26,304 nt of DNA from JOPF133 sp052144935 (GCA_052144935.1 JBKQPR010000142.1:1-26304), one strand, 5' to 3'; numbered from the stretch's first letter, positions 8,879 to 15,865 are shown. Program-made: numbers and translations. The notes: generated by a model from the letters alone, not told the origin.

Positions 8879-9318
8879 GCGGCCCCATGGTCAAATCCAG
8901 ATCCTCCGCGCTGCTCTCCGTAGTTCTCGTGTTTTTGAGCGGGGCCTTAGTCGGTGCCGTAGCGAACCGGCTGTATATGACCAGCACGGTCCTCAGCCTC
9001 GGCCCGAATGTGGCTCCCCGGCCGGACAGAAATCCCGAGGACGTGCGCAAGCATTTGGTTGCTGAAATGCGGGCCGAAGTCAAGCTGGACGACCAGCAGG
9101 TCAAACAGCTTGAGACGATCTACGACCATACTCGCGAGCAATTCAACGAGATGCACCAGCGCTGGAACGGCGAAAGCCAAGCTGCCCGGGACAAGCAGAC
9201 CGAGGAAATCAAAGCGATGCTGCGTCCCGGCCAAGTGGCTCTTTTCGACCAACTTCGCGCCAAGCACGATGCCGAACGGAAAGCTCGCCACAAGGGCGAC
9301 AAGAGCGATCGGAAGTAA
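8875..9318 (+). CDS. Spy/CpxP-like periplasmic protein (heavy-metal-sensor-type helical protein)
   Basis: A 147-aa protein with an N-terminal signal anchor (SALLSVVLVFLSGALVGAVA) followed by a polar, helix-rich domain: EMRAEVKLDDQQVKQLETIY, REQFNEMHQRW, and EEIKAMLRPGQVALFDQLRA. The pattern 'L-x2-Q-x2-L-x2-I' followed by 'I/L-x-M-L-x-P-x-Q-x-x-x-F/Y' is typical of CpxP/Spy-like and periplasmic heavy-metal-sensor proteins, which act as chaperones or stress sensors. The C-terminus is highly basic (KARHKGDKSDRK). The GTG at 8875 overlaps the preceding stop; ATG 8887 is an alternative. It closes the sigma operon, suggesting envelope stress as the signal, which is inference. Confidence 0.75.
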   Translation: MSGPMVKSRSSALLSVVLVFLSGALVGAVANRLYMTSTVLSLGPNVAPRPDRNPEDVRKHLVAEMRAEVKLDDQQVKQLETIYDHTREQFNEMHQRWNGESQAARDKQTEEIKAMLRPGQVALFDQLRAKHDAERKARHKGDKSDRK

Positions 9319-9374
9319 GGCGTGGGACCGCACGCGGCTGCAGCCGGGCTTGGCGGTGCCCACTAGAAATAGCT

Positions 9375-9405
9375 GAGGGCCGGACCAAGGGGTCCGGCCC
9401 TCTTT
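9375..9405. terminator. Bidirectional rho-independent terminator between the sigma operon and rpmE
   Basis: A perfect 12-bp stem, GAGGGCCGGACC at 9375-9386 and its complement at 9391-9402, with loop AAGG. It is followed by TTTGTGTTT on the + strand; the minus strand reads AGCTATTTC after the stem. It lies between two convergent genes and probably ends both transcripts. Confidence 0.85.
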
Positions 9406-9420
9406 GTGTTTGGACGAGGC

Positions 9421-9654
9421 TTACGCGACCGGCTGCGCTTTCTTGGCGCCGCGGGTGGCCTTGTACTTCCTCTCGAAGCGGTCCACGCGGCCAGCCGTAT
9501 CGATCAGCTTCTGCTTGCCGGTGAAGAACGGGTGGCACGAGGAGCAGATTTCCACACGGATATCGCCCTTGTGCGTGGAACGCGTCTTGAAGGTGTGGCC
9601 ACACGCGCAGATCACGTTGACCTCTTTGTAAACGGGGTGAATACCTTCCTTCAT
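9421..9654 (-). CDS. rpmE: 50S ribosomal protein L31, zinc-binding (C+) form
   Basis: A 77-aa protein starting MKEGIHPVYKEVNVICACGH. It has the L31 core with two cysteine pairs, CACGHTF and CSSCHPFFTGKQKLIDTAGR, then VDRFERKYKA. The four-cysteine zinc site marks the C+ paralogue type, usually used when zinc is sufficient. The tail is extended (TRGAKKAQPVA). AAAGGAA lies about 10 bases upstream of the ATG. A terminator hairpin and a possibly structured leader with its own short ORF lie directly upstream on the same strand, suggesting that rpmE transcription is attenuated or follows a small-RNA gene. Confidence 0.97.
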   Translation of the reverse strand: MKEGIHPVYKEVNVICACGHTFKTRSTHKGDIRVEICSSCHPFFTGKQKLIDTAGRVDRFERKYKATRGAKKAQPVA

Positions 9655-9693
9655 TTGTGGCGGGAATTCCTTTCGAATCTATCAGTATATCAG

Positions 9694-9732
9694 AAAACAC
9701 GAACCCCCGTGACCCTTGCGAGCCACGGGGGT
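9694..9732 (-). terminator. Rho-independent terminator hairpin just upstream of rpmE
   Basis: On the minus strand ACCCCCGTG (9732-9724) pairs with CACGGGGGT (9711-9703) across a 12-base loop, followed by TCGTGTTTTC. Orientation is minus because only that strand has a T-rich tail. It sits 40 bases before the rpmE start, so it ends either a leader transcript (attenuator) or an independent small RNA. Confidence 0.75.
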
Positions 9733-9734
9733 AG

Positions 9735-9826
9735 GTAGCCTTGAATGAAGCCTGAGGCTTGAGCTGACGCGTGAGGCAGCCGGTCCACAGGAACGTGACC
9801 CCGCCACTGGGACGGGCGTCGGCTAC
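9735..9826 (-). ncRNA. Candidate structured leader RNA upstream of rpmE
   Basis: The minus-strand transcript can fold into a closed multi-branch structure. GTAGCC (9826-9821) pairs with GGCTAC (9740-9735) as the closing stem, and GACGC (9820-9816) with GCGTC (9770-9766) continues inward. An inner hairpin forms from GGTCAC (9800-9795) and GTGGACC (9788-9782), and another from AAGCC (9760-9756) and GGCTT (9752-9748). The terminator hairpin follows directly. I derived the pairings by eye; no covariation was checked. It could be a ribosomal-protein leader, a riboswitch-like element or a small RNA. I do not recognise it as a named family. Confidence 0.45.
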
Positions 9827-9841
9827 GTTAGAGGCGCAACT

Positions 9842-9883
9842 TTAACAGTCGGCCACCTCTCGCGGTCGTTGGTTACTTTCCAT
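9842..9883 (-). CDS. 13-codon ORF with a near-perfect Shine-Dalgarno site, possible leader peptide
   Basis: The minus strand carries AAAGGAGGTGGTCC (9903-9890), which differs at one base from the full complement of the usual 16S rRNA 3' tail (AAAGGAGGTGATCC). ATG 9883 follows seven bases later and encodes MESNQRPREVADC and a TAA. Such a strong ribosome site for so short an ORF suggests that translation of the peptide, or ribosome binding itself, is what matters. It sits directly before the foldable segment and terminator upstream of rpmE. A leader-peptide role is inference; no similar peptide of known function comes to mind. Confidence 0.45.
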   Translation of the reverse strand: MESNQRPREVADC

Positions 9884-9918
9884 TATGCTGGACCACCTCC
9901 TTTTCCAGTGATAGCTTC

Positions 9919-9948
9919 ATGCTCTCATGACCCCGCTGGCCTTGTCAA
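9919..9948 (-). promoter_or_regulatory. Possible sigma70 promoter for the rpmE leader
   Basis: A consensus -35 hexamer TTGACA lies at 9948-9943 on the minus strand. The best-placed -10 candidate is GAGCAT (9924-9919, 18-base spacing), which matches TATAAT at only three positions. The location just upstream of the short ORF is appropriate, but the -10 is weak. Confidence 0.35.
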
Positions 9949-10002
9949 TATGAAAAACCATAGAAAACGCCGCCAAATGGGGTTCTTCCATTCTACCCTC
10001 CC

Positions 10003-10044
10003 AAGCTGTAGTGGTCCAGTTACAAGCTGTGGTGGTCCGGTTAC
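10003..10044. repeat. Two tandem 21-bp direct repeats
   Basis: Unit 1 (10003-10023) and unit 2 (10024-10044) match at 19 of 21 positions, each built on AAGCTGT(A/G)GTGGTCC and ending GTTAC. Each contains TGT-N-GTGGTCC, and a related CTGGACCACC occurs at 9888-9897. The second unit contains the stop codon of the hydrolase gene. They could be operator sites for a direct-repeat-binding regulator, or the terminal repeats of a lost insertion sequence. Confidence 0.7.
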
Positions 10045-11108
10045 ACGTACCGGGCGGCAAACCGGCACATCGCGAGCCCATCCATAAGGTTGAAGGGGAA
10101 TTGTCCGGTAGTGTAATGCCCGCAGGGCAAGGTAAACACCTGATGAGGTAGACGCAACTCGCGGAAGGCGTCCAGCACCTGCTTCGAATACACCGGCAGA
10201 AAGGAGCTGTCGTGACGCGCCCAGACCAACAGGTTGCGCATCTCCCGTCCCTGGAATCGTTTCAGGTAGCTGGCCGGACTGATGACCGACCAATAATGGC
10301 GCAGTTCATCCTGGCTCACCCGCCCCTCGAAGCCCTGACGCACGTTCCCGGTCGAAAGCCCCGTCCAGACCACGTCCGAAAAATACATTGACACGTGGTT
10401 GAAGACTCCCACCTGCACGCGGGCATCGTGAGCCGCGGCGATGCAAGCCACGCACGATCCCAGGCTGGTGCCCAGGATACCGAGACGGCGGTAACCCTGC
10501 CGCTCCAGCCAGTCCAGGCACGCGCGCGTGTCGAGAATCGACTGCCGGCAGGCGTGGATGGTGCGCCCGACATTGCTCGAAACGTGATAATCGGCGCGCT
10601 CGAACCCCGCCGGCTTGCGCTCCGCGTGGTACGCCATGGTCATCCGTAAGGCGCTGATTCCGAAGCGGTTCAGGAGCTTCGCCAAACCCACGTGGCCATC
10701 CGGTCCGGAATTCCATTGAGGCAGCACCACGATCGCCCTGCCGCGGTCCTTGGCAGCCCGGAACCACAGCGCATGCACGGTATTATTTTCGGGATAGGGC
10801 GACCGGACCGGGCTGGTGAAGGTCAGTCGCGCCGGGCGTGATCGAGCGGACGCAATTCCGTCCTCCCTCAGCCGGTAATCGGCGACCGGCGGATAGGAGT
10901 AGAAACGGTCGGAATCGGCCAGCGCTTCGTCGATAAACCGCGAAACGCAGGCTGCGCCGTTCCCATTGACTTCAGCGGAGCAGGGTGGAAATTGGAGGCT
11001 GTTCAGCCATTCCGCGCCCCAATCGAAAGGCCGCACCACCCGATTCGTATCCCGAGTGGCGAGCTTACGCTCCCAGCCGTCGATCCAACGAGCGTAGAGT
11101 CTCCTCAT
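10041..11108 (-). CDS. Alpha/beta hydrolase-fold protein of unknown substrate
   Basis: A 355-aa hydrolase-fold protein without a signal peptide. The nucleophile elbow is GILGTSLGSC (GxSxG form), preceded by a strand and helix with TRACLDWLERQGYRRL. A plausible acid residue is Asp in LLVWARHDSSF, and the catalytic His is in LPCGHYTTGQFP near the C-terminus. The oxyanion side is probably provided by IVVLPQWNSG. This layout is that of esterase/peptidase-like alpha/beta hydrolases; the substrate cannot be deduced. The N-terminal ~110 residues (WIDGWERKLATRDTNRVVRP, then FDWGAEWL) are a lead-in not typical of simple esterases. The stop codon falls inside a 21-bp tandem repeat, so the 3' end may have been remodelled, though the catalytic triad is complete. 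No operon partner is evident. Confidence 0.88.
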   Translation of the reverse strand: MRRLYARWIDGWERKLATRDTNRVVRPFDWGAEWLNSLQFPPCSAEVNGNGAACVSRFIDEALADSDRFYSYPPVADYRLREDGIASARSRPARLTFTSPVRSPYPENNTVHALWFRAAKDRGRAIVVLPQWNSGPDGHVGLAKLLNRFGISALRMTMAYHAERKPAGFERADYHVSSNVGRTIHACRQSILDTRACLDWLERQGYRRLGILGTSLGSCVACIAAAHDARVQVGVFNHVSMYFSDVVWTGLSTGNVRQGFEGRVSQDELRHYWSVISPASYLKRFQGREMRNLLVWARHDSSFLPVYSKQVLDAFRELRLPHQVFTLPCGHYTTGQFPFNLMDGLAMCRFAARYV

Positions 11109-11420
11109 GTATGGAAATGTCTAGGAACTACGTCTAGTGTAGCAGAGCAAAAAAAATCCCGCGATGGCAGATGGAACCATCGCGGTGAGACGGTGCTCAG
11201 GAAGGCAACACACCAAAGCGGAAAACTCTCTATCCAAAGATCCTTAACTTTCATGTTGCAAGTGTGGTGCCAAGCTTAAACAACTGATTCTAATAGAATA
11301 AAAACTGCCGTTCCTTCCGAATTCGGGAGGCTCGCCTACAGATTTCCACAAGTTGGGAGATTGCCGGGAAGTGGCGCCTCGCGCGCCGGCCTATTGCGCG
11401 CCGGCCTACTGCGAGCCGGC
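11109..11420. other. Intergenic region with operon terminator and short tandem repeats
   Basis: About 310 bases with no gene that I can support. It holds the terminator at 11149-11185, an AT-rich unannotated stretch from 11190 to 11320, and a GC-rich 15-bp tandem repeat immediately after the ATPase stop codon. Open frames reading through it lack ribosome sites and recognisable domains. Confidence 0.5.
11149..11185 (-). terminator. Rho-independent terminator of the adaptor-ATPase operon
   Basis: On the minus strand CCGCGATGG (11185-11177) pairs with CCATCGCGG (11167-11159) around a nine-base loop, then GGA and a run of eight Ts (11156-11149). This is a textbook intrinsic terminator reading away from the ABC ATPase gene, about 235 bases after its stop. 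Confidence 0.88.
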
Positions 11421-11423
11421 CTA
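11379..11423. repeat. Three 15-bp tandem repeats ending at the ATPase stop codon
   Basis: On the minus strand the stop TAG of the ATPase begins a unit TAGGCCGGCTCGCAG, repeated twice more with one to three changes (TAGGCCGGCGCGCAA, TAGGCCGGCGCGCGA). Because the unit is 15 bp and begins with TAG, the reading frame carries three in-frame amber stops in succession. Confidence 0.8.
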
Positions 11424-12161
11424 TCTAAGGCGCTCGTCCTTCTCCACCTTGCCGTCGCGGACGTGGATGACGCGGTGCGCGTGCAGCGCGATATCGTGCT
11501 CGTGGGTCACCAGCACGATGGTGTTGCCCTGCTGGTACAGCTTCTCGAACAGCGCCATGATCTCGTTGCCCGTGACCGAGTCCAGGTTGCCGGTGGGCTC
11601 GTCGGCCAGCAGAATCGAAGGGTTGTTCACCAGCGCCCGCGCCACCGCCACGCGCTGCCGCTGGCCGCCGGAAAGCTCGTTGGGCTTGTGGTACATACGC
11701 TGCTCCAGGTCGACCGCCTTCATCGCCAGCTTGGCCATCTCCAACCGCTTGACGGACGAAATGCCGGCGTAGATCAGCGGTAGTTCCACGTTGTGCAGCG
11801 AAGTGGCGCGCGGCAGCAGGTTGAAGGTCTGGAACACGAACCCGATCTCTTTATTGCGGATGCGCGCCAGTTCGTCGTCGCTCATCTCGCTCACCAGGTT
11901 TCCGTTGATGTAATACTGCCCGCTCGAAGGCGTGTCCAGGCAACCGATCAGGTTCATCAGCGTGGACTTTCCCGACCCCGAGGGCCCCATGATGGCCACG
12001 TACTCTCCGCGCTTGATCTCGATATCCACTCCCGAGACGGCGTGGATCTCTTGGTCGCCCATCACGTAGGTTTTCCACAGGTTGTAGGTGCGGATGACGA
12101 TACCATCCCGCTTGAGCTGCTCCCCGCGTTGAATCAGTTCACTCTCTGCCACGGCTGCCAT
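11421..12161 (-). CDS. ABC transporter ATP-binding protein, MacB/LolD type
   Basis: A 246-aa ATPase of the family that powers tripartite efflux and lipoprotein export. Walker A is GPSGSGKST (residues 59-67), the Q-loop is in GFVFQTFNLLP (Q111), the signature is LSGGQRQR (163-170), Walker B is ILLADEPT (183-190) with D-loop GNLDS, and the H-loop is VTHEHD. The insert SEMSDDELARIRNKEIGFVF is typical of MacB/LolD ATPases. An N-terminal extension of ~22 residues precedes the domain. It starts 29 bp after the MacA-like adaptor gene and should work with it. The MacB-type FtsX-like permease that normally completes the set is absent; a terminator follows instead, so the permease must be encoded elsewhere. 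Confidence 0.95.
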   Translation of the reverse strand: MAAVAESELIQRGEQLKRDGIVIRTYNLWKTYVMGDQEIHAVSGVDIEIKRGEYVAIMGPSGSGKSTLMNLIGCLDTPSSGQYYINGNLVSEMSDDELARIRNKEIGFVFQTFNLLPRATSLHNVELPLIYAGISSVKRLEMAKLAMKAVDLEQRMYHKPNELSGGQRQRVAVARALVNNPSILLADEPTGNLDSVTGNEIMALFEKLYQQGNTIVLVTHEHDIALHAHRVIHVRDGKVEKDERLR

Positions 12162-12190
12162 GGGTTGGGTTCTCGTGTCTTTCTCGTATC

Positions 12191-13621
12191 TTAGGATGCC
12201 GGCTTCACCACGGGAGGCGTGTTGTCCACCTTCACCGCGGTCTCGTTGCGGATGGTGCGGATTACCTGGTATGTGCCCGTGACGATCTGGTCGCCATCCT
12301 TAAGCCCGCTGAGCACTTCGATGTCGGTCGCGCCGGTGATCCCGGTCTCCACCTTGCGGAATACGACTTTCTCACCGCTGATGACGAAGACGCCCTGCAA
12401 CTCTTCCTTTTTGGCCTTCTCGGCCGCCGGGTCGGACTTGGTGGCGGCCTGCGTCGCGGAGCCGGTTCCCGCCGGCTTGACCTCCAGATCGCCCTTCTGC
12501 CGCACGGTGAGCGCCTGGATCGGGATGGTCAGCACATTCTGCCGCGTCGCGGTCGTGACTTTGGCAGTGCAGGAAAGCCCCGGCCGGATTTCGTCGGGCG
12601 GATCGTCCAGCGCGATCACCACCTTGAAATCCTTGGCCTCCTGGCTGGAAATCGCGCTTTGCGAAGCCGCCAGGCCGGTGGAGCGCAGAATGGCCGTGTT
12701 GCCGATCTCGGTGACGTGGCCTTTGAATGTCTTGTTGGGAATGGCGTCGATGGTCACATCGCCGATCTGCCCCAGCTTGACGTTGACGATGTCGGTCTCA
12801 TCCACCTTCACCTCGGCCGTGATCAGGGACATGTCGGCAATGGTCATGATGATCGTGCCGGTCTGGTTCTGCAAACCCGGCACCACCGATTCCCCCTGGC
12901 GCACGGGCAGATTGGTGACCACCCCATCCAGCGGGGCGTAAGAGTTGTGCTTGTGCAGAATATCGTTCACCCGCACCAGCGTGGCATCGGCCTGGGCGAT
13001 GCGCTTTTGCGCCGATTTCAGCGAGGCGGCCTGCTGCTCCTTCTGCGCCCGCGCCTGGGTGATGCGGGCTTCGGATTCCCGGATGGCCGCGACCTGGGCA
13101 TCGTAGGTGAATTTTTTCAGCTCGTAATCCTGCTTGGCCAGGAGCTGCTCTTTGTAGAGCGCGTCGGCGCGGTCCATGTCGGCTTTCATGCGCTGCAAGT
13201 CGGCCTTATCGTGCTCCAGCGCGGCCATCATCGTAAGCAGATTGTCGTCCGCGGCCGCGACGCCGGACTCCGCGGCGCTGGAATCGGCCTGGGCCGATTG
13301 CACGCTGGCCTCCTGCGCCTTCACATCGGCCTCCGGCTGGACATCCTCGATTTTTGCCAGCAACTGGCCCTTACGCACGTGGTCGCCTTCCTTCACCAGG
13401 ATCTCGGTCAAATCGCCCATGGCATTGGCGCCGAGATTGATGTAGTTTTTAGGCTTGATTTCGCCGGACGCGGTGACCAGGCTGGTCAGATCCTGGCGCA
13501 CCACTTTGCCGGTCTGCACCGTGACCACCCCACGCTTGCTGTACACGGTGCTGGCGTACACTCCGATAGCGGCTACCAGCAAGGCAGCTAAGATAATGAT
13601 AATCTTCCGCTTACTCTTCAC
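12191..13621 (-). CDS. MacA/HlyD-family periplasmic adaptor subunit
   Basis: Membrane-fusion protein of about 476 aa. An N-terminal membrane anchor (KIIIILAALLVAAIGVYAST) is followed by the barrel-sandwich half-motif (GEIKPKNYINLGANAMGDL, then VKEGDHVRKGQLLAKIED). A long alpha-hairpin coiled coil covers about residues 95-230. The second lipoyl half is SYAPLDGVVTNLPVRQGESV, then a beta-barrel with VKVDETDIVNVKLGQIGDV and a membrane-proximal domain. An Ala/Lys-rich insertion near residues 390-410 (SATQAATKSDPAAEKAKKEE) is unusual. I prefer the GTG at 13621, ten bases after AGGGGAG; the TTG at 13630 would lie almost on top of that site. It bridges an inner-membrane ABC transporter to an outer-membrane channel and pairs with the following ATPase gene. 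Confidence 0.93.
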   Translation of the reverse strand: MKSKRKIIIILAALLVAAIGVYASTVYSKRGVVTVQTGKVVRQDLTSLVTASGEIKPKNYINLGANAMGDLTEILVKEGDHVRKGQLLAKIEDVQPEADVKAQEASVQSAQADSSAAESGVAAADDNLLTMMAALEHDKADLQRMKADMDRADALYKEQLLAKQDYELKKFTYDAQVAAIRESEARITQARAQKEQQAASLKSAQKRIAQADATLVRVNDILHKHNSYAPLDGVVTNLPVRQGESVVPGLQNQTGTIIMTIADMSLITAEVKVDETDIVNVKLGQIGDVTIDAIPNKTFKGHVTEIGNTAILRSTGLAASQSAISSQEAKDFKVVIALDDPPDEIRPGLSCTAKVTTATRQNVLTIPIQALTVRQKGDLEVKPAGTGSATQAATKSDPAAEKAKKEELQGVFVISGEKVVFRKVETGITGATDIEVLSGLKDGDQIVTGTYQVIRTIRNETAVKVDNTPPVVKPAS

Positions 13622-13630
13622 AACGGCCAA

Positions 13631-14321
13631 TCTCCCCTTTTAATTGTCACAGCTTTAGACGCAAATTACACACCGGGAGTTCAATTGTTATTCTACACCC
13701 CGGCGTCTGATACCCGGGACGTTCGACGCTTGTAAACATTAGCGGGCCCGGAGGGCACCCCGAAGGCGGGCCCCTCGCGGTGGGCGGCACGCTGCCGTGC
13801 CCAGAGGACGCCCCGGGTAAGGCGCCGGACGTGGCGTCGAGGACGCCCGGCGGAGTGGCGTGCAACCGGCTCAGAGGGCGCCGGGTCCAGAGGGCACCCC
13901 GCGGCACCCGAAGTCGAGGCGGGGAAACACCGGCGGAATTGCATCGAAGCCACTGCGGGCTGGGCACGGCACTGGACGTGGCGTCGGGACGCCCGGCGGA
14001 GTGGCGCGCAACCGGGCTCAGAGGGCGCCGGCCCCGGGGGCACCCCGCGGCACCCGAAGTGGGGGCGCGGAGCACGGCGGAACGGCATCGAAGCCACTGC
14101 GGGCTGGCACGGCACTGGACGTGGCGTCGAGGACGCCCGGCGGAGTGGCGCGCAACCGGCTCAGAGGGCGCCGGGTCCAGAGGCGCGGCACCCGAAGTGG
14201 GCTGGGACGCCCGGCGGAACGGCATCGAAGCCGCTGGGGGGCCGTCAGGCGACCCGGCAAGGTTGGCGATGAGCGCGAAGGCCGGGCGGCACGGCATTGC
14301 AACCCCGCCGGCCCTAGCGCC
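13631..14321. other. 690-bp gene-free, GC-rich repeat region
   Basis: Between accA and the adaptor gene I see no credible gene. Every frame is open for long stretches only because of high GC; the translations are low-complexity and differ among repeat copies. The centre is occupied by ~145-bp tandem repeats. The left flank (13631-13800) contains AT-rich sequence next to the adaptor start that may hold its promoter, though no clear -35/-10 pair was found. Confidence 0.65.
13827..14240. repeat. Three degenerate ~145-bp GC-rich tandem repeats
   Basis: Copies begin with GGACGTGGCGTCG at 13827, 13974 and 14117 (steps of 147 and 143 bp). Each continues with GACGCCCGGCGGAGTGGCG, CAACCGG, GGCTCAGAGGGCGCCGG and GGCACCCGAAGT, then a variable segment and GGCATCGAAGCC (GCATCGAAGCC in the first). 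Identity between copies is high, with small insertions and deletions, so they arose by tandem duplication. Unit length and sequence do not fit CRISPR. Confidence 0.88.
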
Positions 14322-15170
14322 TCAGGCGAAGAAGTTGCCCATGACGCGGAACTTGGCGTAGCGGTGGTCTACCAGTTGCTCGCCGTCCATCCCAGCCAGT
14401 GAGTCAAGGCCCTTGCGGACGGCCACGCGGAGATATTCGGCGGCCGCAGCCGGATCCTCTTGCGCCCCGCCGGCGGGCTCCGGAACGATCTCGTCGATCA
14501 GCCCAAACCGTTTCAGGTCCTCGGCCGTCAGTCTAAGGGCCGCCGCAGCCTGCTCGGCTTTGCCGGCATCGCGGTAGATGATGCTGGCACAGCTCTCCGG
14601 GGAAATCACGCTGTAGACCGCGTTTTCCATCATCAGCACAAGGTTGCCCACGCCCAGCGCCAGCGCTCCGCCGCTGCCGCCCTCGCCGATGCACACCACG
14701 ATCACAGGCACGGGCAGCCGGGCCATCTCGCGCAGGTTGCGGGCGATGGCTTCGGCCTGGCCGCGTTCCTCGGCGTCGATCCCTGGGTAGGCGCCGGGAG
14801 TATCCAGAAAGGTGATCACCGGCCGCCCGAACTTCCCCGCCACTTGCATGGCCCGCAGCGCTTTGCGGTATCCCTCGGGCTTGGGCATGCCGAAATTGCG
14901 GTAGATTTTTTCCTTGGTGCTGCGGCCTTTCTCCTCGGCCACCAGCATGATCGGGCGCCCCTCGAACTGAGCCATGCCGGACACAATCGCCGGATCGTCG
15001 CCGAAGAGGCGGTCGCCGTGGATCTCCTGGAAACCGGTGAACAGCCGCCCGACGTAATCGAGCGAGTGCGGACGCTTGGCATGCCGCGCCAGCAGCACGC
15101 GCCGCCAGGTGGGATCAAGTTCCGCCACGCCGGTCTCGGCCGGAGCCTCGCTATTCACCTCAGGTTCCAC
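14322..15170 (-). CDS. accA: Acetyl-CoA carboxylase, carboxyltransferase subunit alpha
   Basis: A 282-aa carboxyltransferase alpha subunit, which with AccD transfers the carboxyl group from carboxybiotin to acetyl-CoA in the first step of fatty-acid synthesis. Diagnostic segments are WRRVLLARHAKRPHSLDYV, FQEIHGDRLFGDDPAIVSG, NFGMPKPEGYRKALRAM, TFLDTPGAYPGIDAEERGQA, and the oxyanion/substrate loop GEGGSGGALALG, followed by NAVYSVISPESCASI. It is shorter than E. coli AccA (~319 aa): the N-terminal helical region before the WRRV block is replaced by a ~20-residue acidic leader. All core motifs are intact, so it should be active. It stands alone, with no accD beside it. Confidence 0.97.
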   Translation of the reverse strand: MEPEVNSEAPAETGVAELDPTWRRVLLARHAKRPHSLDYVGRLFTGFQEIHGDRLFGDDPAIVSGMAQFEGRPIMLVAEEKGRSTKEKIYRNFGMPKPEGYRKALRAMQVAGKFGRPVITFLDTPGAYPGIDAEERGQAEAIARNLREMARLPVPVIVVCIGEGGSGGALALGVGNLVLMMENAVYSVISPESCASIIYRDAGKAEQAAAALRLTAEDLKRFGLIDEIVPEPAGGAQEDPAAAAEYLRVAVRKGLDSLAGMDGEQLVDHRYAKFRVMGNFFA

Positions 15171-15263
15171 AGCTTCTCATCTTAACAAGTCTTGCCCTGG
15201 ACTCCGGCGCACCCCCGGTCGGCCCCGTCGGCCCGGGACCAAGCTTGGCCAATCCTCGCGGAT

Positions 15264-15725
15264 CTAACATAAACACGCCTTCGCCATTCCTATCGCCTCC
15301 GGCGCCATCATCATCAGTAGACCCGCGACCCACGCCAAATGGCCGATTTCGACCCTGAGCTGGTGCGCAATCACATACCAGCTCAGCGGGACAAAGCTCA
15401 AGGTGGCGATGGCGAGCGCGCGGCGCACTCTCGATCCTTTGCCCAGCACGCGTAGCACAAGATAGGCGAGCGTCATAGGATTGATCAGGCCGCTGGCGAA
15501 TAGAGGGAAGCTGAACGATGCATTCGGCCCGATGACGAACGTGAGCGCCACCAGCGCACAATCCCATCCGCTCACGGTGCTGCTGCCGTAGGCGGTAACG
15601 CCCACCGCAGGCAGAGCAAAACTGATTGCATAGACCATCGCGCCCAGACCCAAAAGCCAGGGTTGGGCAAACGCACTTTTGGCCGGTTCCGCGCCAAAGA
15701 TTATGTGAGCCGTGTCCTTGATCAT
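15264..15725 (-). CDS. Hypothetical multi-pass membrane protein
   Basis: A 153-aa hydrophobic protein with about four membrane segments: LLGLGAMVYAISFALPAVGV, CALVALTFVIG to LFASGLINPMTLAYLVLRVL, ALAIATLSFVPLSWYVIAHQ and LAWVAGLLMMMAPEAIGMA. No catalytic or transport motif is evident and I do not recognise the family. The ATG at 15725 has no strong ribosome site. The hydrophobic pattern and lack of stops suggest a true gene. It lies 93 bp upstream of accA on the same strand, with no sign that they form an operon. Confidence 0.7.
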   Translation of the reverse strand: MIKDTAHIIFGAEPAKSAFAQPWLLGLGAMVYAISFALPAVGVTAYGSSTVSGWDCALVALTFVIGPNASFSFPLFASGLINPMTLAYLVLRVLGKGSRVRRALAIATLSFVPLSWYVIAHQLRVEIGHLAWVAGLLMMMAPEAIGMAKACLC

Positions 15726-15865
15726 CGCGTTGAACAGAGTTGCACGGCCGCAGCCAATCGGGGCTGATCCAATTTGTCAATGACTTAGAGTTGCCCAGCG
15801 CTCGCTGAATGATTGGGAGTGTGTCAATCGACGGTAGGGGGATTGGCAGGAAATGTACATCGACG

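Noticed and set aside
9770..9870. Cobalamin-riboswitch-like sequence on the plus strand (CCCCGCCACTG and AGTCGGCCACCT)
   Set aside because: Order of elements resembles the family only loosely, no plus-strand gene lies downstream, and the terminator T-tail, ribosome site and short ORF all point to the minus strand.
10003..11423. CRISPR-like short repeats
   Set aside because: The 21-bp and 15-bp units are directly tandem with no spacers and only two or three copies.
13780..14402. Open frames of 140-216 codons through the 145-bp repeats
   Set aside because: They exist in several frames at once, are low-complexity, and change frame meaning between repeat copies.
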